Part shown: piece by piece, positions 23,209-32,896 of the stretch
How the letters are laid out: every line of letters begins with the position of its first letter
How positions within the stretch are numbered: position 1 is the first letter of the stretch
Source: Vibrio sp. SCSIO 43136
GTDB lineage: Bacteria; Pseudomonadota; Gammaproteobacteria; Enterobacterales; Vibrionaceae
DNA: 64,000 nt
Reading direction: 5' to 3'
NCBI RefSeq assembly: GCF_023716565.1
Contig: NZ_CP071848.1
Span: 558,001-622,000, forward strand
Translations under genes and position numbers: made by a program
The notes under the pieces: model-generated
What the model was told of the DNA's origin: nothing
The model's database searches: none
What the model saw: the letters and a program-made list of their open reading frames with translations, nothing else

Positions 23209-23551
23209 AAAAAAAAACCAGCCGTAGGGCTGGTTTTTTTATAATTCAACCTGTGACGGAAGGTCGATTATTTGATCATTGCTTCGTTGCCGTTTTCACG
23301 GATGTGTTTAAGCATTGATTTAACACCGCGTGGGCTTGAAGCGACGATGTTGCCAGATTGCATGTAACCTGTACCGCCAGCAAAATCAGTTAGGATAGCA
23401 CCAGCTTCACGAGCGATTAGCTCACCTGCTGCCATGTCCCAAGGTTTTAGGCCTAGCTCGAAGTAACCATCAACGCGACCAGATGCTACATAACATAGGT
23501 CTAGCGCTGCAGAGCCAGTGCGGCAGAAATCAGCACACTTGCTGAACATAG
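23209..23551 (-). pseudogene. Duplicated 3' fragment of suhB with its terminator
   Basis: A direct repeat of 25183-25525, about 96% identical by eye over the 324 bp from the terminator stem onward. It carries the last 95 or so codons of suhB, its stop, and a hairpin terminator (23209-23240, a GTA loop where the other copy has a different loop). Homology stops at 23551; upstream sequence is unrelated, so no catalytic N-terminal half exists. Most differences from the intact gene are at third codon positions and the protein differs at only about three residues, so this was a functional gene end recently. Confidence 0.88.
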
Positions 23552-23749
23552 CATCATCGATTAAAAACTTACTTTTTAAAGAGCCCAACTAACGACTGAA
23601 ACTAGGAACTATTTGATGCGATTAAGGTAGAACTTCTAAAGAGATGGTGTCTCAAAAGTGAGCTTGTGGTTTTCGTCATATAGACTTCCTGTTACATATT
23701 AAATTAATTGGATATATTTTAGTCATTTAATTGGCTAGAGATATGACTA

Positions 23750-24589
23750 ATGAATAACTTTCAGTGTCTAAGTAAAAGGCGAAAGAATGACAGAGATGAC
23801 TGTTTAAATCGATTAATTTCTTCGGAAGTAGATGTGTATGTTTTTGATATAAAAAGCTTTGTCGAACTTTGGTATGCAACCTATCTCAATAGAGGAATGT
23901 CTCGAGAAGAGGTCGATGCAATAGGTGTTACCTTAGGGGTGTCTGAGTCTATTTTGACTAGAGCAAGTTATGGACATGATGTTGGAAGTATTGCTATTTT
24001 GGCGAGGGATTTACATCGTGGTGGATCAATTTTCTCAACGTTCGAAATATCGAAAGTTGATGGAAAAAGTTACATAAAGTTCAAAGGGAACCATAAACTA
24101 AGAAAAGTTATTAAAGGGACTCGTTACTTATCATCAAACACTAAACTTCTATCCATTGGAATTGGAGCTGAAGGATTGAAACTAGCTGCCAAATCAGGGG
24201 TGTTACTTACGATCTTTTATTCGGTTCCAATTTATACACTAAAGTTAATATTGCAAAAGGACTATCAAATTAGTCGCTGGGTGGCAGATGTGAGTTTTAC
24301 TATTGTACAAGCTGCTCTTTCTGGGGTTGCTGGAGTTATTGTGGCAGGGATGGTGACAACAACAATAGTGATTGTTCCATTAGCGGTAGGAGTGGTTGCC
24401 GCTTTTCTAGCATCTGAAACTATCTCTATTATTGAGAATGAGTTTTTGCTAAAAGATCGACTAACAAAAGCTATTAATAATTATGTCGAGAAAGAAGCTG
24501 AGAAAAGCATAGAAACTTACCTGAGAAAATCACAAGCTGCAGGAGCTATAAAAAGTATAAACCAACAGGTGCTTATTAATGGACTCTGA
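23750..24589 (+). CDS. Putative membrane-active toxin, two-gene cassette
   Basis: 279 residues, no confident family. Residues 1-120 are soluble and charged. Residues 106-132 contain a basic stretch (YIKFKGNHKLRKVIKGTRYL). Hydrophobic segments follow at about 150-168 and a long hairpin-like one at 181-221 rich in G, A, V and T, then an amphipathic charged tail (222-279). That order, a soluble lead, a central hydrophobic hairpin and a helical tail, resembles membrane-targeting C-terminal domains of polymorphic and type VI effectors. No PAAR, VgrG, MIX or signal peptide is seen. It overlaps the next gene by 11 bases and sits between two suhB 3' ends. Function is inferred; an ordinary membrane protein is possible. 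Confidence 0.55.
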   Translation: MNNFQCLSKRRKNDRDDCLNRLISSEVDVYVFDIKSFVELWYATYLNRGMSREEVDAIGVTLGVSESILTRASYGHDVGSIAILARDLHRGGSIFSTFEISKVDGKSYIKFKGNHKLRKVIKGTRYLSSNTKLLSIGIGAEGLKLAAKSGVLLTIFYSVPIYTLKLILQKDYQISRWVADVSFTIVQAALSGVAGVIVAGMVTTTIVIVPLAVGVVAAFLASETISIIENEFLLKDRLTKAINNYVEKEAEKSIETYLRKSQAAGAIKSINQQVLINGL

Positions 24590-25133
24590 TGATGAGCTGA
24601 TTTCTAGTCCTAATAGGATCAAATTAGTGATTGGAATCGCACTAATGCTTGGGCTAACAATTATGTTTTATTGGGCTGCCAGAGAACATTTTTTATATGG
24701 TCTTTTGGAGAAGCAAATAGGTGATGAGTTTTATATAATATATACAGATCCTTCGTACTTGATTTCTGTTGTAGGTGTTGTTGTTTGCCCAATTACCTCA
24801 GTATATTTTATAACTTTACTGCTTGTTCCATCCTCAAGTGATTTAGCCGTGAAAACACTCGGGGCAGCATGCCTATTGGGTCTGGTTGTCATCATTATTG
24901 GACAGCCGCTGGAAAGGTATAGGCAAGTATTGATGGCTGAAAGTAATGGCTATCTAAAGTGTCCCCCTTTTACTTTCGATACTAAGGATTTATCTATTGT
25001 ACCAATGGTGAGTCATGAACACTTATGTGGCGAGCGTGAGCTACAGGCTAAGGTAAGGTACATCTCTTCAAAGGACTTAGATGGATTGAATGAATATATC
25101 CAAAATGAGTTGATAGGGGATTTGAATCATTAG
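24579..25133 (+). CDS. Small membrane protein, candidate immunity partner
   Basis: 184 residues with three predicted membrane helices (about 15-34, 60-82, 90-108). A C-terminal soluble part follows with two cysteines (GYLKCPP and EHLCGE) that could form a disulfide if extracytoplasmic. Several immunity proteins against membrane toxins have this layout of helices plus a short Cys-containing tail. The start overlaps the upstream gene by 11 bases, so translation is probably coupled. I do not recognise the family with confidence. The region 25134-25182 is only a spacer before the suhB terminator. Confidence 0.5.
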   Translation: MDSDDELISSPNRIKLVIGIALMLGLTIMFYWAAREHFLYGLLEKQIGDEFYIIYTDPSYLISVVGVVVCPITSVYFITLLLVPSSSDLAVKTLGAACLLGLVVIIIGQPLERYRQVLMAESNGYLKCPPFTFDTKDLSIVPMVSHEHLCGERELQAKVRYISSKDLDGLNEYIQNELIGDLNH

Positions 25134-25182
25134 ACCTAGAATACGTCCAGCTAGTGCTGCAACGTTGAATTCGGAAACTAAT

Positions 25183-25214
25183 AAAAAACCAGCCCAATAA
25201 TGGCTGGTTTTTTT
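25183..25214 (-). terminator. Terminator of intact suhB, bidirectional
   Basis: AAAAAACCAGCC, a short loop, GGCTGGTTTTTTT. It serves suhB on the minus strand and the incoming cassette on the plus strand. It has a near-copy at 23209-23240. Confidence 0.85.
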
Positions 25215-25241
25215 ATAATTCAACCTGTGACGGAAGGTCGA

Positions 25242-26045
25242 TTATTTGATCATTGCTTCGTTGCCGTTTTCACGGATGTGTTTAAGCATTGATTTAACAC
25301 CGCGTGGGCTTGAAGCGACGATGTTGCCAGATTGCATGTAACCTGTACCGCCAGCAAAGTCAGTTAGGATTGCGCCAGCTTCACGAGCGATTAGCTCACC
25401 TGCTGCCATGTCCCAAGGTTTTAGGCCTAGCTCGAAGTAACCGTCAACGCGGCCAGATGCTACGTAACACAGGTCAAGTGCTGCAGAACCAGTGCGACGG
25501 AAATCAGCACACTCGCCGAACATAGCACCAACAATCTTGATGTAAGACTCAGAGTGTTGTTTTTGCTTGAATGGGAAACCAGTCGCTAGGATAGTGCCTT
25601 GAAGATCTTTGATCTCGTTAACACGTAGACGAGCATTGTTTAGCTGAGCGCCCGCACCGCGTTGTGCAGTGAATAGCTCGTTTAGCATTGGGTCGTAAAC
25701 ACACGCAACTTCTGTCTTGCCTTTCATACGAACAGCGATTGAAACAGAGAAGTGTGGGAAACCACGCATGAAGTTAGTGGTGCCATCCAGTGGGTCGATG
25801 ATCCATTGTACGTCGTTATCTTTACCTTCGATAAGACCGTTCTCTTCGGCAACGATGCTGTGCTCTGGGTAAGATGCTTTGATTGTATCAATGATTAGCG
25901 CTTCCGCTTCTTTGTCTACGTTAGTAACAAAGTCATTGGTGCCTTTTTGAGAAGACTCAATTTTATCAGCAGTTTCTAGAGATTTAGCAATATGGTTGCC
26001 TGCTTTTCGCGCAGCGCGAATAGCAATGTTTAGCATAGGATGCAT
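25242..26045 (-). CDS. suhB: Inositol-1-monophosphatase family protein SuhB
   Basis: 267 residues. The metal site EENG, the DPLDGTTNFMRGFPHF motif and the C-terminal WDMAAG mark the Li-sensitive inositol monophosphatase family. SuhB also binds RNA polymerase with Nus factors in rRNA antitermination in E. coli. The last 95 codons and the terminator are duplicated 2 kb downstream, so the intact 3' end may itself be recombinant. It is divergent from trmJ. Confidence 0.96.
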   Translation of the reverse strand: MHPMLNIAIRAARKAGNHIAKSLETADKIESSQKGTNDFVTNVDKEAEALIIDTIKASYPEHSIVAEENGLIEGKDNDVQWIIDPLDGTTNFMRGFPHFSVSIAVRMKGKTEVACVYDPMLNELFTAQRGAGAQLNNARLRVNEIKDLQGTILATGFPFKQKQHSESYIKIVGAMFGECADFRRTGSAALDLCYVASGRVDGYFELGLKPWDMAAGELIAREAGAILTDFAGGTGYMQSGNIVASSPRGVKSMLKHIRENGNEAMIK

Positions 26046-26106
26046 ACGATTTTCCCACGGATGTTAAAGAACGAATAAATACCATCGGTATATGACCGAG
26101 AGTGAT

Positions 26107-26120
26107 AGTGTGATCACACT
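26107..26120. promoter_or_regulatory. 14-bp perfect palindrome between suhB and trmJ
   Basis: AGTGTGATCACACT is perfectly symmetrical and lies 62 bp upstream of suhB and 152 bp upstream of trmJ. It contains TGTGA and TCACA but with no spacer of six, so it is not a normal CRP site. The binding factor is unknown. Confidence 0.45.
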
Positions 26121-26271
26121 GGTCGAAAGCGGCGGGCAGTATACCAAAGTTTTTGCAAAAAGGAAGTGTTCATTTTTTGAACTCTTAATGTCACTTTTAT
26201 TGATGAATGCGATCTTTTCTCAAACGGCTGTGGTAGTATTTTGCGGTTTAGTAAGCCAGATGTGAAAGAGC

Positions 26272-27003
26272 ATGTTAGATCAGGTCAAAGTGGTATTGGT
26301 GGGAACGTCTCACCCAGGCAATATCGGTAGCGCAGCCCGTGCGATGAAAGTCATGGGGCTAACCCAAATGGTGTTGGTGGACCCACAGTGTGAAGTGGAT
26401 GAAACTGCCCTTGCGATGGCAGCAGGAGCGGGTGACATTGCGCAAAATGCACAAGTGGTATCAACACTCAATGACGCTGTAGCCGATTGTGGCTTGGTGG
26501 TTGGCTCTAGTGCACGCTCACGCACACTTGAATGGCCAATGTTGGAGCCACGTGAGTGTGGTGAAAAGTTTGCTCAAGAAGCGCAGCAGCATCCGGTCGC
26601 ACTGGTATTTGGTCGAGAGCGAACGGGCTTAACCAACGAAGAGCTACAGACCTGTCATTATCATGTGTGCATTCCTGCCAACCCTGAATACAGTTCATTG
26701 AACTTGGCGATGGCAGTGCAAACTATCTCTTATGAGATCCGCATGGCGCACCTTGCACTCGAGCAATCGAAGCATCCTATTGCAGAGCAAGAAGAGTACC
26801 CTCGTCATAAAGAGCTTGAGCTTTTTTACCAGCACCTTGAAAAAGTCATGGTGCAGACCCAATTTATTGAGCAAGACGGTAATAGCCAAGTGATGAACAA
26901 GGTTAAACGACTATTCAGCCGCGCTCGACCAGAAAAGCAAGAACTCAATATCTTACGTGGCGTGTTGACTGCGGTTGAGAAGCAAATCTCGAACAAAAAA
27001 TAA
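26272..27003 (+). CDS. trmJ: tRNA (cytidine/uridine-32-2'-O)-methyltransferase TrmJ
   Basis: 243 residues of the SpoU knot family: N-terminal [24 protein letters not shown], then [13 protein letters not shown] and [17 protein letters not shown], which form the SAM-binding knot. The C-terminal helical tail is as in TrmJ. It methylates the 2'-hydroxyl of residue 32 in some tRNAs. It sits immediately before iscR, as in E. coli, where it is also known as yfhQ. Confidence 0.96.
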   Translation: MLDQVKVVLVGTSHPGNIGSAARAMKVMGLTQMVLVDPQCEVDETALAMAAGAGDIAQNAQVVSTLNDAVADCGLVVGSSARSRTLEWPMLEPRECGEKFAQEAQQHPVALVFGRERTGLTNEELQTCHYHVCIPANPEYSSLNLAMAVQTISYEIRMAHLALEQSKHPIAEQEEYPRHKELELFYQHLEKVMVQTQFIEQDGNSQVMNKVKRLFSRARPEKQELNILRGVLTAVEKQISNKK

Positions 27004-27024
27004 CCACTCACACCGTGTGGATGA

Positions 27025-27048
27025 ATACCTGACTAAATTAGTCAAATA
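27025..27048 (+). promoter_or_regulatory. IscR type 1 binding site A
   Basis: ATACCTGACTAAATTAGTCA plus AATA; matches the class 1 IscR motif (ATA-N3-GACT...AGTC). About 70 bp before iscR. Confidence 0.82.
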
Positions 27049-27049
27049 A

Positions 27050-27074
27050 ATACTTGACCAAAATAGTCAGGTAT
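27050..27074 (+). promoter_or_regulatory. IscR type 1 binding site B
   Basis: ATACTTGACCAAAATAGTCA plus GGTAT; a second class 1 IscR site, with its symmetry axis about 25 bp from the first. Two adjacent sites fit repression of the isc operon by [2Fe-2S]-IscR. Confidence 0.85.
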
Positions 27075-27116
27075 GGAAAACTGCATCCACGTACTTAATG
27101 TGGATACGGTGTGATA

Positions 27117-27620
27117 ATGAGACTGACATCTAAAGGAAGATATGCGGTAACTGCAATGCTTGATGTAGCACTGCATTCGCAACAAAACCCAGTGCCATTG
27201 GCGGATATTTCTGAGCGCCAAGGTATTTCGCTTTCCTACTTAGAACAACTGTTTTCAAAACTGCGTAAAGCAGGGCTGGTGGCCAGTGTTCGTGGCCCAG
27301 GTGGTGGTTACCGCCTAGGAACTAACGCCCACGAAATTGCTGTAGGTATGGTCATTGCAGCTGTCGACGAATCTGTCGACGCAACTAAGTGTCACGGTAA
27401 AGAGGGTTGCCAAGGTGGAACTCGTTGCCTAACTCACACACTGTGGCGCGATTTAAGTGATAGAATTAGCGGCTTCTTAAATAACATCACTCTTGGTGAG
27501 TTGATGGAAGATAACGAAGTTCTAGAAATTTCTGATCGTCAAGACATCGGCTTGGCTATCAATCATGGGTTTAGCAAACAATCAAACACCAACACAATAG
27601 GTGTAAATGCTCGCTCTTAA
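27117..27620 (+). CDS. iscR: Iron-sulfur cluster regulator IscR
   Basis: 167 residues from ATG 27117 ([15 protein letters not shown]); a GTG at 27111 is possible but departs from the family. An Rrf2-type winged helix is followed by C92, C98 and C104 in [14 protein letters not shown], the [2Fe-2S] ligands together with a histidine. It represses isc when it carries its cluster. Two operator-like sites lie just upstream. Confidence 0.97.
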   Translation: MRLTSKGRYAVTAMLDVALHSQQNPVPLADISERQGISLSYLEQLFSKLRKAGLVASVRGPGGGYRLGTNAHEIAVGMVIAAVDESVDATKCHGKEGCQGGTRCLTHTLWRDLSDRISGFLNNITLGELMEDNEVLEISDRQDIGLAINHGFSKQSNTNTIGVNARS

Positions 27621-27650
27621 GCGGTGCGGTTTGTACATTTGGAGTAAAGA

Positions 27651-28865
27651 ATGAAACTGCCTATTTATTTTGACTATTCAGCAACTTGCCCAGTTGATCC
27701 TCGTGTTGCTGAGAAGATGGTTCAGTACATGACAATGGATGGTACTTTTGGTAACCCAGCGTCACGTTCACACCGTTACGGTTGGCAAGCTGAAGAAGCT
27801 GTGGATACCGCTCGTGAGCAAGTAGCTGATCTACTAAACGCAGACCCACGTGAAATCGTAATCACCTCGGGTGCGACAGAGTCAGATAACTTAGCGATCA
27901 AAGGTGCAGCACACTTCTACGCTAAGAAAGGCAAGCACGTCATCACATGTAAAACCGAGCACAAAGCGGTTCTTGACCCATGCCGTCAACTAGAGCGTGA
28001 AGGTTTTGAGGTTACATATCTTGAGCCAGAAGCAAACGGTATTATTGATCTTGCGAAGCTTGAAGCAGCAATGCGCGAAGACACGGTTTTAGTCTCTATC
28101 ATGCATGTGAACAACGAAATTGGCGTTATTCAAGACATCACTGAAATCGGTGAAATGTGTCGCTCACGCAAAATCGTATTTCATGTAGATGCGGCGCAAA
28201 GTGCAGGTAAACTGCCAATCGATGTTCAACAAATGAAAGTTGACTTGATCTCAATGTCAGCGCACAAGATTTACGGCCCGAAAGGCATCGGTGCATTGTA
28301 CGTTCGCCGTAAGCCACGTATCCGCCTAGAAGCGCAGATGCACGGTGGTGGTCATGAGCGTGGTTTCCGCTCTGGTACCCTAGCAACTCACCAAATCGTT
28401 GGTATGGGTGAAGCTTTCCGTATCGCAAAAGAAGAGATGCAGAAAGATCACGATCACGCACTTAAGTTGCGTAACCGCCTACTAGAGCGTCTAGAAGGTA
28501 TGGAAGCGCTAACCATCAACGGTGATCTTGAGCAGCGTGCTCCGTTTAACCTAAACCTAAGTTTTGCTTTCGTAGAGGGTGAATCTCTACTGATGGCGCT
28601 GAAGGACCTAGCGGTATCTTCAGGCTCTGCTTGTACATCTGCAAGTCTAGAACCATCGTACGTACTGCGTGCACTTGGTCTTGATGATGAACTTGCACAC
28701 AGTTCAATCCGTTTCTCTTTCGGTCGCTTTACGACAGAAGAAGAGATTGACTACGCTGCAGAGCAGATTAAAACAGCAGTACAAAAACTACGTGACATGT
28801 CTCCACTGTGGGATATGTACAAAGAAGGAATTGACCTAAATACGGTTGAGTGGGCTCACCACTAA
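27651..28865 (+). CDS. iscS: Cysteine desulfurase IscS
   Basis: 404 residues. The PLP lysine is in [10 protein letters not shown] and the persulfide cysteine is in the flexible loop [14 protein letters not shown]. The N-terminus [20 protein letters not shown] is the family opening. It removes sulfur from cysteine for IscU clusters, tRNA thiolation and cofactors. Second gene of the isc operon. Confidence 0.98.
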   Translation: MKLPIYFDYSATCPVDPRVAEKMVQYMTMDGTFGNPASRSHRYGWQAEEAVDTAREQVADLLNADPREIVITSGATESDNLAIKGAAHFYAKKGKHVITCKTEHKAVLDPCRQLEREGFEVTYLEPEANGIIDLAKLEAAMREDTVLVSIMHVNNEIGVIQDITEIGEMCRSRKIVFHVDAAQSAGKLPIDVQQMKVDLISMSAHKIYGPKGIGALYVRRKPRIRLEAQMHGGGHERGFRSGTLATHQIVGMGEAFRIAKEEMQKDHDHALKLRNRLLERLEGMEALTINGDLEQRAPFNLNLSFAFVEGESLLMALKDLAVSSGSACTSASLEPSYVLRALGLDDELAHSSIRFSFGRFTTEEEIDYAAEQIKTAVQKLRDMSPLWDMYKEGIDLNTVEWAHH

Positions 28866-28890
28866 TCCTAAAAGATTGAGGATTTGAATC

Positions 28891-29274
28891 ATGGCATACA
28901 GTGAAAAAGTAATTGACCACTATGAGAACCCACGCAACGTTGGTGCATTCGACAAGAATGATCCAAACGTAGGTAGTGGCATGGTAGGTGCACCGGCGTG
29001 TGGCGACGTAATGAAGCTACAGATCAAAGTGTCGGAAGAGGGCATCATTGAAGATGCAAAATTTAAAACTTACGGTTGTGGTAGTGCTATCGCTTCAAGC
29101 TCACTTGTGACAGAGTGGGTAAAAGGCAAGAGCATTGATGAAGCAGCAGCAATTAAAAACGCTGAAATCGCAGAAGAGCTCGAGCTTCCACCAGTGAAAG
29201 TTCACTGCTCAATCCTTGCGGAAGATGCTATCAAAGCAGCAGTTTCTGACTACAAGAAAAAGCACCAAGAGTAA
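28891..29274 (+). CDS. iscU: Iron-sulfur cluster scaffold IscU
   Basis: 127 residues with the three cluster cysteines in GAPACGDVMK, YGCGSAIASSS and VHCSILAEDAI, and the chaperone-recognition motif LPPVK that HscA binds. It assembles the nascent cluster with sulfur from IscS. Confidence 0.98.
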   Translation: MAYSEKVIDHYENPRNVGAFDKNDPNVGSGMVGAPACGDVMKLQIKVSEEGIIEDAKFKTYGCGSAIASSSLVTEWVKGKSIDEAAAIKNAEIAEELELPPVKVHCSILAEDAIKAAVSDYKKKHQE

Positions 29275-29281
29275 TATAATT

Positions 29282-29304
29282 TTAGGGAGCGTATTGCTCC
29301 CTAA
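29282..29304 (+). other. Hairpin between iscU and iscA
   Basis: TTAGGGAGC-GTATT-GCTCCCTAA makes a 9-bp stem with no T-run after it. It more likely shapes mRNA stability or partial termination within the operon than acts as a full terminator. Confidence 0.5.
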
Positions 29305-29336
29305 TCTCCCAAGAAAAGTAAAACAAAGGTTGTACC

Positions 29337-29660
29337 ATGGCCATCACAATGACAGACGCAGCAGCCGAGCGCGTTCAAGCATTCCTAGATAATCGCGGTA
29401 AAGGAATTGGCCTCCGATTAGGCGTTAAGACCACTGGGTGTTCTGGTATGGCTTATGTACTAGAGTTCGTAGATGAGCTTAACGATGAAGACCAAGTGTT
29501 CGAGCACAAAAGTGTCAAAGTAATTATTGACGCCAAGAGCCTCGTATACTTAGACGGTACCGAACTGGATTTCGTCAAAGAAGGCCTTAACGAAGGTTTC
29601 GAATTCAACAACCCGAACTCTAAAGGCGAGTGTGGTTGTGGCGAGAGCTTCAACGTCTAG
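29337..29660 (+). CDS. iscA: Iron-sulfur cluster assembly protein IscA
   Basis: 107 residues with the three conserved cysteines: [11 protein letters not shown] and C-terminal CGCGESF. An A-type carrier that binds iron or a cluster for delivery to targets, mainly [4Fe-4S] proteins. In standard order after iscU. Confidence 0.97.
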   Translation: MAITMTDAAAERVQAFLDNRGKGIGLRLGVKTTGCSGMAYVLEFVDELNDEDQVFEHKSVKVIIDAKSLVYLDGTELDFVKEGLNEGFEFNNPNSKGECGCGESFNV

Positions 29661-29740
29661 TACTCAATAATGCGCAGCCTTGCTGCGTGTTTTTATTTCC
29701 TCAGCCGCTTTTCGGCGAACCTCGTTGAGAACTCACTTTC

Positions 29741-30256
29741 ATGAACCATTTTGAACTATTTGGTCTGCCAACACAGTTTGAAGTCGACACCAATCTTTTA
29801 GCGTCTCAATTTCGCGAACTTCAACGTCGTTTTCATCCAGACAAATATGCGACCGCATCCGAACGTGATCGCTTGCTAGCGGTGCAAAAAGCTGCACAAA
29901 TCAATGATGCTTATCAAGTGCTTAAATCTCCTATCTCACGAGCAGAATACCTATTGGCTGAAATGGGTGTGGATATTCGTAATGAGCAAAACACCATGCA
30001 AGATCCTATGTTCTTGATGGAGCAGATGGAGCTTAGAGAAGAGCTTGAAGAGATAGAACACAGCTCAGATCCTGAAAGTGCGCTATTCGATTTTGCCGCG
30101 AATGTCAGTAAACTATATACACAGCATTTAAATGAGCTTAAAGAAGCCCTAGCGCAGCAGGCCTTAGAGCAAGCCGCTAGTGGGATCCGTAAGCTAAAGT
30201 TTATTGCGAAGCTCAACAGTGAAATCGAGCAACTTGAAGAAAAACTGCTTGGATAA
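29741..30256 (+). CDS. hscB: J-domain co-chaperone HscB
   Basis: 171 residues. The N-terminal J domain contains HPDKY, and the C-terminal three-helix bundle binds IscU. It delivers IscU to HscA and stimulates its ATPase. Confidence 0.96.
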   Translation: MNHFELFGLPTQFEVDTNLLASQFRELQRRFHPDKYATASERDRLLAVQKAAQINDAYQVLKSPISRAEYLLAEMGVDIRNEQNTMQDPMFLMEQMELREELEEIEHSSDPESALFDFAANVSKLYTQHLNELKEALAQQALEQAASGIRKLKFIAKLNSEIEQLEEKLLG

Positions 30257-30269
30257 TCAAGGATAATTA

Positions 30270-32123
30270 ATGGCACTACTTCAGATTGCAGAGCCTGGTC
30301 AAAGCTCTGCACCTCACGAACATAAACTGGCGGTTGGTATCGATCTTGGCACGACCAACTCCTTGGTTGCCTCGGTTCGCAGCGGTGAAGCAAAACCGCT
30401 CAGCGATGAGCAAGGTCGAAATATCCTACCTTCTGTAGTGAACTACGGTGGTGAAGAACCATTAGTGGGGTATGCTGCTCGCCAAAAAGCGCAGCAGGAA
30501 CCTGAGCAGACCATTATTTCAGCTAAGCGTTTGATTGGCCGCTCTCTAGAAGATATTCAAACTCGCTACCCTGAGTTGCCTTACCAATTTACGGCAAGTG
30601 ACAACGGCCTGCCGCTGTTGCAAACCAAGCAGGGCAGTGTCAATCCGATTCAAGTATCGTCGCAGATTTTAAAATCTTTGGCCGCCCGAGCGGAAAGCAC
30701 ACTTGGTGGTGAGTTAAGTGGCGTCGTTATTACCGTGCCTGCGTATTTTGATGATGCACAACGTGCGGGTACCAAAGATGCGGCTCAATTGGCTGGATTG
30801 CATGTACTTCGCCTGCTGAATGAGCCAACAGCTGCTGCCATCGCCTATGGCCTAGACAGTGGCCAAGAGGGCGTGATTGCCGTTTACGACCTTGGTGGCG
30901 GTACCTTCGATATTTCTATTTTGCGCCTGTCTCGTGGTGTGTTCGAAGTATTAGCCACAGGTGGTGACTCTGCCCTTGGCGGTGATGACTTTGACCATCT
31001 GGTCGCTAACTACATCAAAGAGCAGATTGGCCTTGAAGGCGAACTGAGCGCCGAACAAAACCGTAAATTGCTGGATGCAGCGACCGAGATGAAAATTGCG
31101 CTATCAGACGCAGATACTGCTCAAGTCGATGTGCTGGATTGGCAGGGTACCATTAGCCGTGAAACCTTCAACGCACTTATTCAGCCACTGGTGAAGAAGA
31201 CACTAATGTCATGTCGCCGAGCGCTACGTGACGCTGAAGTAGGTAGCGAAGAGGTATGTGAAGTGGTGATGGTAGGTGGCTCAACCCGTACACCTATCGT
31301 ACGTGAAATGGTCGGCGAGTTCTTCGGTCGTACGCCACTGACCAGTATCAACCCAGATGAAGTGGTTGCGATTGGCGCTGCGATTCAAGCTGACATCTTA
31401 GTCGGTAATAAACCTGATTCAGAGATGCTACTGCTGGATGTTATCCCGCTGTCTCTAGGTATTGAAACCATGGGTGGTTTGGTTGAGAAGATCATCCCTC
31501 GCAACACAACCATTCCTGTTGCACGAGCTCAAGAGTTTACCACTTTCAAAGATGGTCAAACTGGAATGTTGGTTCACGTCGCTCAAGGTGAGCGTGAAAT
31601 GATGGATGATTGCCGTTCATTAGCTCGCTTCACCCTAAAAGGTATTCCACCGATGGCGGCAGGTGCGGCGCATATTCGAGTGACCTATCAAGTGGATGCA
31701 GATGGCCTTCTGTCTGTGACTGCGATGGAAAAGAGCACGGGTGTTCAAGCAGATATTCAAGTTAAACCTTCTTACGGTCTAAGTGATACCGAAGTTGCTG
31801 ACATGCTAAAAGACTCGATGACTCACGCTAAAGAAGACATGTTGGCCCGAGCACTTGCAGAGCAACAAGTTGAAGCTGACCGAGTGATTGAAGGCTTAGT
31901 TGCAGCGATGCAAGCGGATGGTGATGAACTGCTGAGTGAGTCAGAGCGTGATGCGTTGATCAAAGCTATCGAGAGCTTGATTGAGCTGCGCAATGGTACT
32001 GACGCAGACGCCATTGAACAAGGCATCAAAGATACGGATGCGGCGAGTCAAGAGTTTGCCTCTCGCCGAATGGATAAATCCATCCGAGCTGCCCTTTCGG
32101 GTCAGTCGGTCGATAAAATATAA
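30270..32123 (+). CDS. hscA: Hsp70-type chaperone HscA
   Basis: 617 residues of DnaK family: [13 protein letters not shown], the [10 protein letters not shown] segment, [10 protein letters not shown] and the substrate-binding domain. It acts on IscU through the LPPVK motif to promote cluster transfer. Length normal. Confidence 0.97.
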   Translation: MALLQIAEPGQSSAPHEHKLAVGIDLGTTNSLVASVRSGEAKPLSDEQGRNILPSVVNYGGEEPLVGYAARQKAQQEPEQTIISAKRLIGRSLEDIQTRYPELPYQFTASDNGLPLLQTKQGSVNPIQVSSQILKSLAARAESTLGGELSGVVITVPAYFDDAQRAGTKDAAQLAGLHVLRLLNEPTAAAIAYGLDSGQEGVIAVYDLGGGTFDISILRLSRGVFEVLATGGDSALGGDDFDHLVANYIKEQIGLEGELSAEQNRKLLDAATEMKIALSDADTAQVDVLDWQGTISRETFNALIQPLVKKTLMSCRRALRDAEVGSEEVCEVVMVGGSTRTPIVREMVGEFFGRTPLTSINPDEVVAIGAAIQADILVGNKPDSEMLLLDVIPLSLGIETMGGLVEKIIPRNTTIPVARAQEFTTFKDGQTGMLVHVAQGEREMMDDCRSLARFTLKGIPPMAAGAAHIRVTYQVDADGLLSVTAMEKSTGVQADIQVKPSYGLSDTEVADMLKDSMTHAKEDMLARALAEQQVEADRVIEGLVAAMQADGDELLSESERDALIKAIESLIELRNGTDADAIEQGIKDTDAASQEFASRRMDKSIRAALSGQSVDKI

Positions 32124-32144
32124 CCAATTATTAGAGAAGTAATC

Positions 32145-32483
32145 ATGCCAAAAATCGTTGTATTGCCTCATGAAGATCTTTGCCCAGAAGGTGCAGTACT
32201 AGAAGCAAAAACGGGTGAAACCGTATTAGATGTTGCGCTTAAAGCGGGCATCGGCATCGAGCACGCATGTGAAAAATCTTGTGCATGCACCACTTGTCAC
32301 GTAGTGATCCGTGAAGGCTTTGATTCACTAGAAGAGAGTGAAGAGCTCGAAGACGATATGCTAGATAAAGCATGGGGACTAGAGCCGGAATCTCGTCTAG
32401 GCTGCCAAGCGAAAGTGGCTGACGAGGATCTGGTTGTAGAGATCCCGAAATACACACTTAATCACGCATCAGAAGACCACTAA
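32145..32483 (+). CDS. fdx: [2Fe-2S] ferredoxin of the isc operon
   Basis: 112 residues, with cluster cysteines in CEKSCACTTCHV and GCQAKV. An adrenodoxin-type ferredoxin that supplies electrons in cluster assembly. Confidence 0.97.
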   Translation: MPKIVVLPHEDLCPEGAVLEAKTGETVLDVALKAGIGIEHACEKSCACTTCHVVIREGFDSLEESEELEDDMLDKAWGLEPESRLGCQAKVADEDLVVEIPKYTLNHASEDH

Positions 32484-32539
32484 TACATCATTGGTGAGCA
32501 CAATGCTCACCATAAACAGCACAATTACAGGGAGTGACT

Positions 32540-32740
32540 ATGAGCCTAAAATGGACAGACTCGCGAGACATCGCCATTGAGCTGTGTGACCTTTTTCCAG
32601 ACACTGACCCAAAAACAGTGCGTTTTACAGACTTGCATCGCTGGATCTGTGAACTGGAAGAGTTTGAAGATGATCCCAACCGTTCCAACGAAAAAATCCT
32701 AGAAGCGATTATTTTATGTTGGATGGATGAAGCGGACTAA
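32540..32740 (+). CDS. iscX: Fe-S assembly protein IscX
   Basis: 66 residues, acidic ([20 protein letters not shown]). ATG 32540 follows AGGGAG; a GTG at 32534 lies inside that ribosome site and is rejected. It binds IscS and iron and modulates cluster assembly. Last gene of isc, closed by a strong terminator. Confidence 0.95.
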   Translation: MSLKWTDSRDIAIELCDLFPDTDPKTVRFTDLHRWICELEEFEDDPNRSNEKILEAIILCWMDEAD

Positions 32741-32774
32741 TACCAATTCCAAACACTTTTGATGACTCAAGCAC

Positions 32775-32804
32775 AAAAAACGGACCTTCGGGTCCGTTTT
32801 TTTT
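32775..32804 (+). terminator. Terminator of the isc operon
   Basis: CGGACC-TTCG-GGTCCG with flanking A and T runs; a UUCG tetraloop stem followed by eight T. Confidence 0.93.
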
Positions 32805-32896
32805 ATCAAATTGATATTTTCTTGTGTGCATAATGATAACATCATTGAACAAAACGAAGATAAGAGTGGCAAACGACCATTCATTAAGGAGAACAG

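Noticed and set aside
23268..23588. 106-codon open frame reading as a short SuhB
   Set aside because: Only the 3' end of suhB is present and its first codons are unrelated sequence, so it is listed as a pseudogene.
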